In this document: piece by piece, positions 1-14,400 of the stretch | Position numbering within the stretch: the first letter of the stretch is position 1 | Layout: each line of letters starts with the position of its first letter | Source of the DNA: Nostoc sp. WHI | GTDB taxonomy: Bacteria; Cyanobacteriota; Cyanobacteriia; Cyanobacteriales; Nostocaceae | DNA: 37,603 nt | NCBI RefSeq assembly: GCF_015714725.1 | Contig: NZ_WBKM01000052.1 | Coordinates: 1-37,603, forward strand | Direction: 5' to 3' | Notes under the pieces: generated by a model | The model's database searches: none | Seen by the model: only the letters and a program-made list of their open reading frames with translations | What the model was told of the DNA's origin: nothing | Translations under genes and position numbers: made by a program

Positions 1-2499
1 GCTCCCCTGCTCCCCTGCCCCCCTGCCTCCTTGGAAGGGATTGGGGATAAATTTCTCTTGTGTCAATTCTGGACGGTTGAGGTAGCCGCGTGCTAATCCC
101 GCACCACCAATGTGCAATTCTCCTGATACACCAACGGGAACTGGTTGTAAGTGTGAGTCTAAAATGTAGATTTGCGTGTTAGCTATTGGGCGGCCAATGG
201 AGATTTTGCGATCGCTATCAGTGCATTTTGCGATCGTGGCACAGACGCTAGCTTCTGTTGGCCCATAAGCGTTGAAGAAGTTTCTCCCAGCAGACCATTG
301 TCTGATAAGTTCAGCAGAACAAGCTTCTCCAGCGACAATTATTGTTTGCAACGCCGGGAGTTCTTCAGCCGGGAGAACTGCCAGTGCTGATGGTGGTAGG
401 GTGATATGGGTAATGCAGTAATCTTTTAATAGCTGAATTAACGGCGTACCAGGCAGTAAAGAGTCTTTTGTTCCTAAGTAAAGTGTTGCCCCTGATCCCA
501 AAGCCATGATCACTTCCCAGATAGAAGCATCAAAACTGAGAGAGGCAAACTGGAGAACACGACTATCAGAATCCAAGCCAAAAGTTTGAATTTGAGCTTG
601 AGCTAAGTTAAAAAGCCCGGTATGCTCAACCATCACACCCTTGGGTTTGCCTGTGGAGCCGGAAGTATAAATTAGATTAGCTAGATTAAAAGCCGTCACC
701 CCACTCGTCGGGTTATCTTGATTATTTTGGCCGATTTGTTCCCATATCTCATCCAAACAGACAAGCTGCGCTTGATGCTGGGGTAGTTTATTGAGGACTC
801 GCTGTTGAGTCAGTAGCACCGAAACTAAAGCATCATCGAGAATATATTGTAAGCGTTCTTGGGGATACTCAGGGTCGAGAGGGACATAAGCTCCACCAGC
901 CTTAAGAATGCCTAGTAGTGCTACGAGCATCTGTAGCGATCGCTCCACACACAACCCCACCAGTACATCTGCTCCCACACCCAAAGACTGCAAGTAATGC
1001 GCCAACTGATTAGCGCGATCATTCAACTCACCATAAGTTAGTTGTTGATTTTCAAACACCACCGCCACTGCATCTGGAGTCCGCCCAACCTGTTCCTCAA
1101 ACAACTGATGAATACACTTATCTTGGGGATAGTCTAAGAGAGTATCATTCCACTCAACTAAAAGTTGATGTTGCTCAACTTTACTTAGCAGAGGTAATTG
1201 GTCAATTCGCTGCTGTGGATTCGCCACAATTGCTTCAAGCAGTGTCACAAAATGACCCGCCATCTGTGCGATCGTGCGTTCATCAAACAAGTCAGTATTG
1301 TACTCCCACACTCCCACCAGTCCAGTACTTGTGTTTTCCATTGCCAAGGTAAGATCAAACTTTGCAGTTACACTTTCTATTGGCAAATCACTTATAGTTA
1401 ACCCAGTCAGTTCTACTTGAGACATGGGCGCATTCTGGATCAAAAACGCTACCTGGAACAGTGGTGTGTGGCTGAGGTTTCGCTGAGGCTGCAATACTTC
1501 CACCAGCATTTCAAACGGCAAATCCTGATGAGCATAAGCATCCATTGCCATTTCCCGAACACTAGTGAGTAACGATGAGAAACTAGGATTTTCAGATAAA
1601 TCAGTCCGCATCACTAAAGTGTTGACAAAAAAGCCAATCAACCCTTCTATTTCACTGCGATTCCGGTTAGCGATCGGTGTCCCCACCAAAATATCTGCTA
1701 CACCTGTGTAGCGGTAAAGTAAAGTATCATAAGCTGCCAACAGCGTCATGAACAAAGTTACCCCTTGTTGCTGACTTAGTTGTGTCAGTCTTTGAGTGAG
1801 ATCAAGGGAAAGCGCAAACTTGTGATATGTACCAACGAAGGTTTGTACAGCAGGTCTGGGTCGGTCTGTGGGAAGCGACAATAAAGTTGGAGCGTTTGCC
1901 AATTGTTTTTGCCAGTAACTCAATTGGCTTTCCAGTACTTCCCCTTGCAACCACTGTCTTTGCCAGATGGCGAAATCTGCGTACTGAATTGGTAGTGGCG
2001 TTAGAGTGGAAGGCTGACCTTGAGCATAAGCACTATACAGCGCCGCTAGTTCCTGAACAAACACACCCATTGACCAGCCATCACTAACAATGTGATGCAT
2101 ACACACTAATAATATGTGTTCTGTCTCCGACACCACGACTAATGTCGCTCTGAGTAGGGCTGCACTTGCCAAGTCAAAGGGTTGAATAGCTTGGGTAATT
2201 ACTAATTGCTGTGTTGCTATTTCTTGCTCAGGTGTTGGCAAATGTTGCCAGTCAGTAATTGATAGTGTCCAATTCGTTTCTGTTTGAATGATTTGAGTTG
2301 GGTTTCCATCAGCTGTGATGAAGTTGGTGCGTAACGCTTCGTGGCGATGAATAATTTCTTCTAAGCTTTGTTCTAAGGCAGCTTGATTAAGAGTTCCTAA
2401 AAGATGCAAAGCTAAGGAGATGTTGTATAATGCACTGTTTGGCTGTAACTGGTCTAAAAACCACAAACGCTGTTGAGCATAAGACAGTGGTAATTCTGC
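1..2499 (-). other. NRPS module 6 (C-A, partial), predicted phenylalanine
   Basis: C6 has HH at aa 5539-5540. A6 carries FDASIWEV, ITLPPSAL, IVAGEAC, NAYGPTEASVC, giving D-A-W-T-I-A-A-V-C(-K), the Phe code of the GrsA/TycA type. The window ends before motif A7, so an N-methyltransferase insertion between A8 and A9 cannot be ruled out, nor can the carrier be seen. The last visible residues after KFIPNPF are an unusual Gly/Gln-rich stretch encoded by a low-complexity repeat. Confidence 0.85.
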
Positions 2500-5400
2500 A
2501 TTTTTTGCCCTTGGTAAGATGGGTGGGGAAGTAAATTCTAAGTCTTGCTGCTGTAACTGCCCAATCTCTTGTGCCAATTCGGCTACTGTCGCTGCTGCAA
2601 ACAGGCTACGCAAAGGTAGTTCTACTTTGAAAATGTTGCGGATGCGTGAAACCAGTTGCGTTGCTAGCAGCGAGTGTCCCCCAATTTCAAAGAAGTTATC
2701 ATGTATGCCCACTTGCTCCACTTTCAGCACTTGTGCCCAAATTTGTGCCAGCATTTCTTCAATTGGAGTGCGTGGGGCAACATATCTGTCTAAGAGTTCG
2801 CTGTATAAATCCGGTGCGGGTAGGGCGCGGCGGTCTACTTTGCGGTTTGGTGTTAGCGGTAGGGACTCTAAGATTACAAAAGCCTGGGGCACCATATAAA
2901 GAGGCAGAATCCGACTGAGGAACTGACGCAGTTCGCTAATCGTGGGTATCTGTTGATCATACGGTACTACGTAGGCAACTAAGCGCTTATCCCCGATCGC
3001 ATCTTCGCGGATGATCACACAAGATGTCTGCACATGGGACTGTTGGTTGAGTACGGCTTCAATTTCTCCCAACTCGATGCGGAATCCCCGGATTTTTACC
3101 TGATTGTCGATGCGTCCGAAGCACTCAATGTTACCATCCGGTAGATAACGGGCCAAATCCCCAGTTTTATATAATCTACTTTCTCCTGTCTCCTCAAACG
3201 GATTGGGAATAAATTTTTCCTCTGTCAATTCTTTGAGGTTGAGATAACCTCGTGCTAAACGAACACCACATATATGCAGTTCGCCTCTAATTCCAATGGG
3301 TACGGGTTGAAGATGACGGTCAAGGATGTAGATTTGCGTATTGGGAACGGGACGGCCAATAAGCACAGAATTGGTTTTTTCTGATTTGGGATGGAGCAGA
3401 TTATGGACTATAGCTGTCACGGACGCTTCGGTGGGGCCATAGACATTTAGACAATTGACGCGATCGCCTACCAATTGCTGCCATATTGTTACTGTTTCCG
3501 GTAGAACTGCATCCCCACCCACAGCTACTAAGCGTAGACTTTGCGGCACAGTTGCATCTTCTTGAGATACTGCGATCGCCCATTCATGCCAATAAGCTGG
3601 GGTGATATTCAAGACACTCAGCTTTTCTTGTTCAATAAATTGGGCAAAGCTGGCTAATGTGGCGAACATTTGAGCGGGTCTTATTACCACAGTTGCACCT
3701 TTCAACCAAGTGGGGAAGATTTCTTCAGCAGCAACATCAAAGCCGAAGGAAGCAAACTGTAAGACGCGATCGCAGTTAGTTAAACCAAATACTTCACTAA
3801 TTGCACTGCTATGGTTCACCAAAGCCGCGTGAGTCAGCATCACGCCTTTGGGTTTTCCGGTAGAGCCAGAAGTATACAATATACAAGTCAAGTTTTCTGG
3901 CTCTACCTCACTCACCGGATTTTCTGGATTTTGAGCAGCCAGCACCCCAGACTCCGTATCTAAGACAATAACTTTTACCCCTTCCACTGGCAAAGAATTG
4001 AGCAATTTCTGCTGTGTAATCAGCACAGAAACTTGTGAGTCGTGGGAGATGTCAGCTAAACGCTGTTGGGGATAATCAGGGTCTAGGGGAACATAAGCAC
4101 CACCAGCTTTGAGGACAGCTAACAATGCCACAATCATGGAGAGCGATCGCTCTAAATAAATCCCAACTAAAATCTCTGGCCCCACACCAAGAGATTGGAA
4201 ATAGTGTGCTAATTTATTAGCTTGGGTATTTAACTCACCATAAGTTAACTGTTGATTTTCAAATATGACTGCGATCGCATCTGGGGTAAGCTCAACCTGC
4301 GACTCAAATAACTGATGGATACACTGATCCCAAGGGTAATCCGCCTGAGTATCGTTCCATTCAACTAATAACTGTCGTTGCTCAACTTCTGTTAACATTG
4401 GCAGTTGGGAAATTCGCTCTTGGGGATTCGCCACAATTGCTTCCAGCATTGTCACAAAATTACCCGTCATCCGGGCGATCGTGCTGTCATCAAATAAGTC
4501 TGTATTGTACTCCCACACACCCACTAGTCCAGTAGCAGTGTTCTCCATTGCCAAGGTAAGATCAAACTTGGCAGTTGCATTTTCTATTGGCAATGAATTG
4601 ACAGTTAACCCAGTCAGTTCTACTTGAGATAGGGGATCATTTTGGAGGAGAAAATCTACCTGAAACAGTGGTGCATGGCTGAGGTCTCGTTCTGGCTGCA
4701 ATGCCTCTACTAGCATTTCAAACGGCAAGTCTTGATGAGAGTATGCCTCCATTGCCATTTGCCGGACACGAGTGAGTAATTCGCTAAAGCTAGGATTGCC
4801 TGATAAATCAGTCCGCAAAACTAAAGTATTGACAAAAAAGCCAATCAACCCTTCAATTTCAGTGCGATCGCGGTTGGCAATTGGTGTCCCCACCAAAATA
4901 TCTTCTTGTTCTGTGTAGCGGTAAAGCAAGGTATCAAACGCTGCCAACAGTGTCATGAACAAAGTCACCCCTTGCTCCCGGCTCAGTTTTGTCAGCCTTT
5001 GAGTTAGTTCAATTGACAGTGTAAACTGTTGAGTTGCACCAGCGAAGGTTTGCACAGCAGGTCTGGGTCGGTCTGTGGGTAGCGACAATAAAGCTGGTGC
5101 ATCTGCCAATTGTTTTTGCCAGTAACTCAATTGGTTTTGCAGTACATCCCCTTGCAACCACTGTCGCTGCCAGATTGCGAAATCTGCGTACTGAATCGGT
5201 AGTGGACTTAAAGGTGACGGCTCACCATGAGAATAAGCATTATACAGCGCCGCTAGTTCTTGGACAAACACACCCATTGACCAGCCATCGGAGACGACAT
5301 GATGCATACACATTAACAATATGTGTTCTGTCTCGGATAGCACTACTAATGTCGCTCTCACTAATGCTTGTCTTGCTAAATCAAACGGTTGAATCGCTTG

Positions 5401-8400
5401 TTGTTGTGCTAATTCCTGTGAAGGAATTTCTTGTTCAGTTGTCGATAAATGCTTCAAATCAACAACTGATACTGTCCAATTCGTTTCTGTTTGAATGATT
5501 TGTGTTGGTTGTCCATCAACTGTGATGAAATTGGTGCCTAACGCTTCGTGACGATAAATAATTTCTTCTAGACTTTGTTCTAATGCAGCTTGATTGAGAG
5601 TTCCTACTAGATGCAAAGCTAAAGGTATGTTGTAGAAGGAACTGTTCGGCTCAAACTGATCTAAAAACCACAGCCGTGTTTGGGCAAATGACAGTGGTAA
5701 TTCTGCATTCTTTGCCCTTGGTAAAATGGGTGGGGAAGTAAGTTCTAAGTCTTGTTGCTGTAACTGCCCAATTGATTGCGCTAATTGGGCAACAGTCGCT
5801 TCTGCAAACAAGCTCCGCAAGGGTAGTTCTACTTTGAAACTAGTGCGGATGCGTGAAACCAATTGTATTGCTAATAGTGAGTGTCCCCCTAGTTCAAAGA
5901 AGTTATCATGGATACCTACAACCTCGATTTTCAGCACTTGCGCCCAAATTTGTACTAGGATTTCTTCAATGGGGGTGCGTGGGGCGACATATTTATCTAA
6001 TAATTCACTACTTGCCTCTGGTGCTCTTAAGGCGCGGCGGTCTACTTTGCCGCTAGGAGTTAGAGGTAAGGACTCCAAGATAACTATTGCACTGGGCACC
6101 ATGTATTCTGGCAGCTTGCCCTTTAGGAATTCACGTAGTTGCTTAGTTGTAAGTGATTCATCACTAGGAACTAGATATGCTACTAAGCGCTTGTTACCAG
6201 GAACATCTTCTCTAGCAATGACTACAGCTTGTTGTATTTGCGGATGGGCGTTGAGGACTGCCTCAATTTCTCCGAGTTCGATGCGGAAGCCGCGAATCTT
6301 CACTTGGTTATCGATGCGACCAATGTATTCTATATTGCCATCATTCAGGTAGCGAGCTAGGTCGCCTGTTTTGTAAAGGCGTTCTGATTTGGCATCCGAG
6401 AAGGGGTAAGGGATGAATTTTTCATTGGTACGCTGCAAGTCATTAATGTACCCCATCCCCACGCCTACACCTGCTATACAAAGCTCACCAATTACTCCTA
6501 CGGGAACAAGTTGGAAATTTTGATCAAGTATATGCAGCTTGACGTTGGGAAGAGGTTTCCCTATGGGTATGGGTTTATTTAAGAACTCATTTGATTGTTT
6601 TACTATATAAGCTGAACAAACATCTGCACATTCAGTAGGCCCATAGCTGTTAACTATTTTGGCAGAACAATAGGGAGAGTTTTGCCAACTTAACAAACTA
6701 GGAATTGAAATCGGTTCTCCACCCAGAAATACATATCGGAGGGATTGGGTTTTAGCAAAACTCTCATTGCTAGATGTGAGGATTGAATAGAAAGTACTGG
6801 GTGTACAATTAACCCAAGTTACTCGCTGCTTTGATACAACATCAAGAATATAATCGGGGTCAAATCCATCGGGGAGTAGATGTAATATTCCACCTATGAG
6901 CAAAGGGGCAAATATATTCTTTTGAGTTAGGTCAAAACTCAGAGATGAAATCAGCACCGTGCTGTCTTTTGAGGTGAATTGGAAATCTGTAATCAACCAA
7001 TTGACCAAGTTCACAAATCCACGATGGTATACACCTGCTCCTTTGGGCTTACCTGTGGAGCCAGATGTGTAGATGGTGTAAGCCAAGTTGTTAGATATCG
7101 TGTCGGTGGTTAGGTTTTTGTCACAATGTTTGGTGATATTATGCCAGTCGGTATCTAGACAAACTACAACAGCTTCATGCTTGGGTAAACCTTCTACAAC
7201 CTGCTGTTGCGTTAACAATACCTCAACACCCGAATCCGCCAACATATAACTTAATCGTTCTTCAGGATAAGCCGGGTCAAGAGGTACATAAGCGCCACCC
7301 GCCTTGAGAATACCAAATAGTCCCACAACCATTTCTAAAGAACGCTCGACGCAAATGCCCACCAATACATCAGCTTTTACACCCAAAGATTTCAGGTAGT
7401 GCGCTAACTGGTTAGCGCGACTATTCAACTGGTGATAAGTCAGTTGTTGATTTTCAAACACAACTGCCACTGCATCAGGTGTACGCGCTACCTGCTCCTC
7501 AAACAATTGATGAATGCACTTATCCCAAGGGTAATCGGCTTGAGTATTATTCCACTCAATCAATAACTGCCGTTGCTCAACTTCTGTTAACATCGGCAAT
7601 TGGGAAATTCGCTCTTTGGGGTTGGTAATAATTCCCTCAAGCAGTGTCACAAAATGACCAGTCATCCGCTCAATAGTACTAGCATCAAACAAGTCTGTAT
7701 TGTATTCCCACACTCCCACTAATCCATTAGCGGTGTTCTCCATTGCTAAAGTCAAATCAAATTTTGCCGTTGCGCTTTTTATTGGCAATAAACTGACACT
7801 TAACCCAGTCAACTCTACTTGTGACATGGGCGCATTCTGGAGAGCAAACATCACTTGGAACAAAGGAGTATAGCTGAGGTCGCGTTCTGGCTGCAATGCC
7901 TCTACTAGCATTTCAAAAGGCAAATTCTGATGAGCATACGCGGACAACGCGACTTCTCTAACACGACCCAATAATTCGCTAAAACTGGGATTGTCTACTA
8001 AGTTAGTACGCATAACTAAGGTATTGACAAAAAAGCCAATTAGCCCTTCAATTTCACTGCGATCGCGGTTAGCAATTGGTGTCCCTACTAAAATATCTGA
8101 TTGTCCTGTGTAGCGATATAGTAGGGTATCATAAACTGCCAACAGTGTCATGAACAACGTCACACCTTGCTCTTGGCTCAGTTTTACCAAGCTACCAGTT
8201 AACTCAACTGAAAGTGCAAACTCTTGATGTGCACCACTAAAGGTTTGCACAGATGGTCTGGGTCGGTCTGTGGGTAGCGACAATAAAGCTGGTGCGTCTT
8301 TTAGGTGTTGTTGCCAGTAACTCAATTGGCTTTGCAGTACATCTTTTTGCAACCACTGGCGCTGCCAAATTGCGAAATCTGCATACTGAATCAGCAGTGG

Positions 8401-11400
8401 TGCTAACGGTGATATTTGACCTTGAGAATAAGCATTGTACAGTGTTGCTAATTCCTCAACAAACACACCCATTGACCAGCCATCACTAACAATGTGATGC
8501 ATACACACTAACAATATGTGTTCTGTCTCCGACAGGATTACTAATGTTGCCCTGACTAACGCTTCACTTGCTAGGTCATAAGGTTGAATAGTTTGTTGTT
8601 GCCCTAATTGCTGTGAAGCAATCTCTTGTTCGCTTGTGGATAAATGCTTCAAATCAACAACTGAGACTAGCCAATTTGTTTGTGTTGGAATGATTTGAGT
8701 TGGTTGTCCCTCAACTGTGATGAAGTTGGTGCGTAACACTTCATGGCGATGAATAATTTCTTCTAAGCTTTGTTCTAAGGCTGCTTGATTGAGAGTTCTT
8801 ACTAGACGCAAAGCTATGGGTATATTGTATAAGGCACTGTTTGGCTCTAACTGATCTAAAAACCATAAACGCTGTTGAGCATAAGACAGTGGTAATTCTG
8901 CATTCTTGGCTCTTGGTAAGATGGGTGCGGAAGTAAATTCTAAGTTTTGCTGCTGTAACTGCCCAATCTCTTGTGCCAATTCGGCTACTGTCGCTGCTAC
9001 AAACAGGCTACGCAACGGTAGTTCTACTTTAAAAATGTTGCGAATGCGTGAAACCAGTTGCGTTGCTAGTAGGGAATGTCCCCCAAGTTCAAAGAAGTTA
9101 TCGTAAATGCCTACTTGCTCTACTTTTAGGACTTGTGCCCAAATTAGCGCTAGCATTTCCTCGATAGGAGTGCGGGGTGCGATAAATTTGTCTGTTAGTT
9201 GACTATGTAACTCTGGAGCGGGTAGGGCACGGCGGTCTACTTTGCCGTTGGAAGTAAGCGGTATGGCTCCTAGAATGACTATTGCATTTGGCACCATGTA
9301 CTCTGGGAGCTTTTCTTTCAGAAAGCGACGCAGTTCTCCCACTTGAGGGGATTGTTCCACCTGCGGCACTACATAAGCCACTAAACGTTTGTCGCTCGGT
9401 TCATCCTCCCGCAGCACTACCACGCTCTCCCGAACATCTGGGTGTTGTACCAGTAATGCCTCAATTTCACCCAACTCAATACGGAAGCCACGAATCTTCA
9501 CTTGCTGGTCAATTCGCCCTAAATACTCCAACTCGCCATTCGGCAGATAACGAGCTAAGTCACCGGATTTATATAGTAGCTGCTTGGAGTTGCCATTAAA
9601 GGAGTTAGAAATAAACCGTTGTGCTGTCAGTTCGGGACGATTGAGATAGCCACGGGCTACCCCAGCACCACCGATGTGCATCTCACCTGGAACCCCAATC
9701 GGCACTGGCTGTAAATGTTCATCTAGCAGATACACCTGTAAGTCTGCAATCGGGCGACCAATTATACTTGCTGAACCATTTAAATCGGCTTTGCTCAATG
9801 GACGATAAGTTACATGTACAGTGGTTTCCGTAATCCCGTACATATTCACTAACTGGGGCATCTGGTCGCCGTGGCACTCAAACCAAGGCTGCAAACTCTT
9901 CAGTTCTAAGGCTTCTCCACCGAAAATAACCAAGCGCAAATTTAAATCGCCAATAGTTCCTTGAGATGCTGGAATTAACTGGCGGAAGGCTGAAGGTGTT
10001 TGATTGAGAATTGTTACTTGCTCTTGACACAGCAAATTATAGAAGGATTCGGGCGATCGCGTCACAAAATATGGCACTACTACCAGTCGTCCACCATACA
10101 GCAATGCACCCCAAATTTCCCATACAGAAAAGTCGAAAGCATAAGAGTGGAACATTGTCCACACATCTTGAGAGTTAAAGTTATACCAGGAGTCTGTTGC
10201 TGCAAACAGACGCACTACATTAGAGTGATTGACTAAAACGCCCTTGGGTTTACCTGTAGAACCCGAAGTGTAGATGACGTATGCTAAGTTACCAGGTGTT
10301 GCGGTGTTTAGAAGGTTTGACTCGCGCTCTTGAGCAATTTTTAAGAAGTCAGTGTCTAAGCAGACAACCTGTGCAGTATGCTGTGGTAACTTGTTGACTA
10401 ATTGCTGTTGAGTTAGTAGCACTCTAACTTGAGCATCTTCTAACATAAAGCTCAAGCGGTCTTGGGGATACTCTGAGTCAAGTGGTACATAAGCGCCACC
10501 CGCCTTGAGAATTGCCAACAGTCCCACAATCATTTCTAACGAGCGCTCTATGCAAATCCCCACCAACACATCAGCTTTTACACCCAAAGACTGCAAGTAA
10601 TGTGCTAACTGGTTAGCGCGACTATTCAACTGGTGATAAGTCAGTTGTTGATTTTCAAACACAACTGCCACAGCATCAGGGGTACGCTCTACCTGCTCCT
10701 CAAATAATTCATGGATACACTTATCAGAGAGATAATCTACCTGTGTATCATTCCACTCAATCAATAACTGCCGTTGCTCTGCTTGTGTTAACAAAGGCAA
10801 TTGGGAAATCCGCTCTTTGGGGTTGGCAATAATCCCCTCAAGCAAAGTGACAAGATGACCAGTCATCCGCTTGATGGTGCTAGGGTCAAACAAGTCTGTA
10901 TTGTATTCCCACACACCCACTAGTCCATTAGCGGTGTTCTCCATTGCCAAGGTAAGATCAAACTTTGCAGTTGTGCCTTTTATTGGCAAATAACTCATGG
11001 TCAACCCAGTCAACTTTACGTCAGACATGGGCGTATTCTGGAGGGCAAACATCACCTGAAATAGGGATGTATGACTTAAGTTCCGTTGGGGTTGCAATGC
11101 CTCTACTAGCATTTCAAAGGGCAAATTCTGATGAGAATATGCCTCCATTGCCATTTCTCGAACGCGAGTGAGTAATTCCTCAAAGCTGGGATCGCCGGAG
11201 ACATCGGTACGCAAAACTAAAGTATTGACAAAAAAGCCAATTAACCCTTCTATTTCACTGCGATCGCGGTTGGCAATTGGCGAACCCACCAAAATGTCTT
11301 CTGTACCTGTGTAGCGGTAAAGCAGAGTATCAAATGCTGCCAACAGCGTCATGAACAAAGTCACCCCTTGCTCTTGGCTTAGTTTTGTCAGCTTACTAGT

Positions 11401-14400
11401 TAGTTCCTCAGAAAGTGCAAACTCTTGATGTGTCCCGTGGTAAGTTTGCACAGCCGGTCTGGGTCGGTCTGTGGGTAGTGACAATAAGGCTGGTGCATCT
11501 TTTAGTTGTTGTTGCCAGTAACTCAATTGGCTTTGTAATACTTCCCCTTGCAACCACTTTCTTTGCCAAATTGCGAAATCTGCATACTGAATCGGCAGTG
11601 GCGCTAATGGTGAGGTATTACCTTCAGAATAAGCATTGTAAAGTGCTGCTAGTTCTTGGATAAACATGCCCAGCGACCAGCCATCAGAGACAATGTGGTG
11701 CATACACACTAACAATATGTGTTCTGTCTCGGATAGCACTACTAATGTCACTCTCACTAATGCTTGTGTCGCCAACTCAAAGGGTTGAATCGCTTGTTGT
11801 TGCGCTAATTGCTGGGTTGCTATTTCTTTTTTGGTTGTCGATAAATGCTTCAAATCAACAACTGATACTGTCCAATTCGTTTCTGTTTGAATGATTTGTG
11901 TTGGTTGTCCATCAACCGTAATGAAATTAGTACGTAACGCTTCGTGGCGAGCAATTATTTCTTGGAAGCTTTGTTCTAAGGCGGCAACTTGCACAATTCC
12001 TGCTAAACGCAAGGCTATGGGCATGTTGTAGAAGGGACTGTTTGGCTCGAATTGGTCTAAAAACCACAAACGCTGTTGAGCATAAGACAGTGCTAATTCT
12101 GCATTCTCTGTTCTTGGTAAGATAGGTGGTGCAGACAGTTCTAAGTCTTGTTGCTGTAATTGTGCAATTTCTTGTGCTAATTCAGCTAGTGTGGCGGTGG
12201 CAAACAACTCTCGCAATGGTAGTTCCACTTTGAAAATGTTGCGGATGCGTGAAACCAACTGTGTTGCTAGTAGCGAGTGTCCGCCAAGTTCAAAGAAGTT
12301 GTCATGAATGCCCACTTGCTCCACTTTCAGAACTTGCGCCCAAAGGAGTGCCAGCATTTCTTCGATTGGGTTACGAGGTGCAACAAATTTATCTTGTCGT
12401 TCGCTGTGTAAATCCGGTGTGGGTAAGGCGCGGCGGTCTACTTTGCCGCTAGGAGTTAGAGGTAAGGACTCCAAGATAACTATTGCACTGGGCACCATGT
12501 ATTCTGGTAGCTTGCCCTTTAGGAATTCACGTAGTTGCTTAGTTGTAAGTGATTCATCACTAGGAACTAGATATGTTACTAATCGCTTGTTACCAGGAAC
12601 ATCTTCTCTAGCAATGACTACAGCTTGTTGTATTTGCGGGTGGGCGTTGAGGACTGCCTCAATTTCTCCGAGTTCGATGCGGAAGCCGCGAATCTTCACT
12701 TGGTTATCGATGCGACCAATGTATTCTATATTGCCATCACTCAGGTAGCGGGCTAGGTCGCCTGTTTTGTAAAGGCGTTCTGATTTGGCATCCGAGAAGG
12801 GGTAAGGGATGAATTTTTCATTGGTACGCTGCAAGTCATTAATATACCCCATTCCCACGCCTACACCTGCTATACAAAGCTCACCAATTACTCCTACGGG
12901 AACAAGTTGGAAATTTTGATCAAGTATATGCAGCTTGACGTTGGGAAGAGGTTTCCCTATGGGTATGGGTTTATTTAAGAACTCATTTGATTGTTTTACT
13001 ATATAAGCTGAACAAACATCTGCACATTCAGTAGGCCCATAGCTATTAACTATTTTGGCAGAACAATAGGGAGAGTTTTGCCAACTTAACAAACTAGGAA
13101 TTGAAATCGGTTCTCCACCCAGAAATACATATCGCAGGGATTGGGTTTTAGCAAAACTATCATCGCTAGATGTGAGGATTGAATAGAAAGTACTGGGTGT
13201 ACAATTAACCCAAGTTACTCGCTGCTTTGATACAACATCAAGAATATAATCGGGGTCAAATCCATCGGGGAGTAGATGTAATATTCCACCTATGAGCAAA
13301 GGGGCAAATATATTCTTTTGAGTTAGGTCAAAACTCAGAGATGAAATCAGCACCGTGCTGTCTTTTGAGGTGAATTGGAAATCTGTAATCAACCAATTGA
13401 CCAAGTTGACAAATCCACGATGGTATACACCTGCTCCTTTGGGCTTACCTGTAGAGCCAGATGTGTAGATGGTGTAAGCCAAGTTGTTAGATATCGTGTC
13501 GGTGATTAGGTTTTTGTCGCAATGTTTGGCAATATCATGCCAGTCGGTATCTAGACAAACTACAACAGCCTCATGCTTGGGTAAACCTTCCACAACCTGC
13601 TGTTGCGTTAACAACACCTCAACACCCGAATCCGCCAACATATAACTTAATCGTTCTTCAGGATAAGCCGGGTCAAGAGGTATATAAGCCCCACCCGCCT
13701 TGAGAATACCAAATAGTCCCACAACCATTTCTAAAGAACGCTCGACGCAAATCCCCACCAATACATCAGCTTTTACACCTAAAGATTTCAGGTAGTGCGC
13801 TAACTGGTTAGCGCGACTATTCAACTGGTGATAAGTCAGTTGTTGATTTTCAAACACAACTGCCACTGCATCTGGAGTACGTTCCACCTGGGCTTCAAAT
13901 AACTGATGGATACATTTATCATGGGGATAATCCGCCTGAGTATTGTTCCACTCAATCAATAACTGCTGTTGCTCAACTTCTGTCAGCAAAGGTAATTGCG
14001 AAATCTGTTGCTGTGGATTAGCAACAACACCTTCAAGCATTGTCACAAAATGACCCGTCATTCGCTCGATCGTACTAGCATCAAACAAGTCTGTATTGTA
14101 TTCCCACACACCCACTACTCCAGTAGCAGTGTTCTCCATTAATAAAGTTAAATCAAACTTGGCAGTGATACCTTCTATCATCACTGGGCTGACACTTAAT
14201 CGGTTTAACTCCACGGTCGATATGGGCGCATTCTGAAGTGAAAACATCACCTGGAATAGCGGTGTATGGCTAAGATCCCGTTGTGGCTGCAATGCTTCAA
14301 CTAGCATTTCAAATGGCAAATCCTGATGAGCGTAGCCATCCATTGCCATGAACCGAACACGAGTGAGTAAGTCGTTAAAGCTGGGATCGCCTGATAAGTC

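Noticed and set aside
5726..6352. 208-aa plus-strand open frame (and similar ones at 2519-2899, 8906-9106, 12308-12748, 15503-15697)
   Set aside because: All are antisense to the carrier and adenylation domains of the NRPS and recur only because the modules are repeated; the minus frame carries clear motifs.
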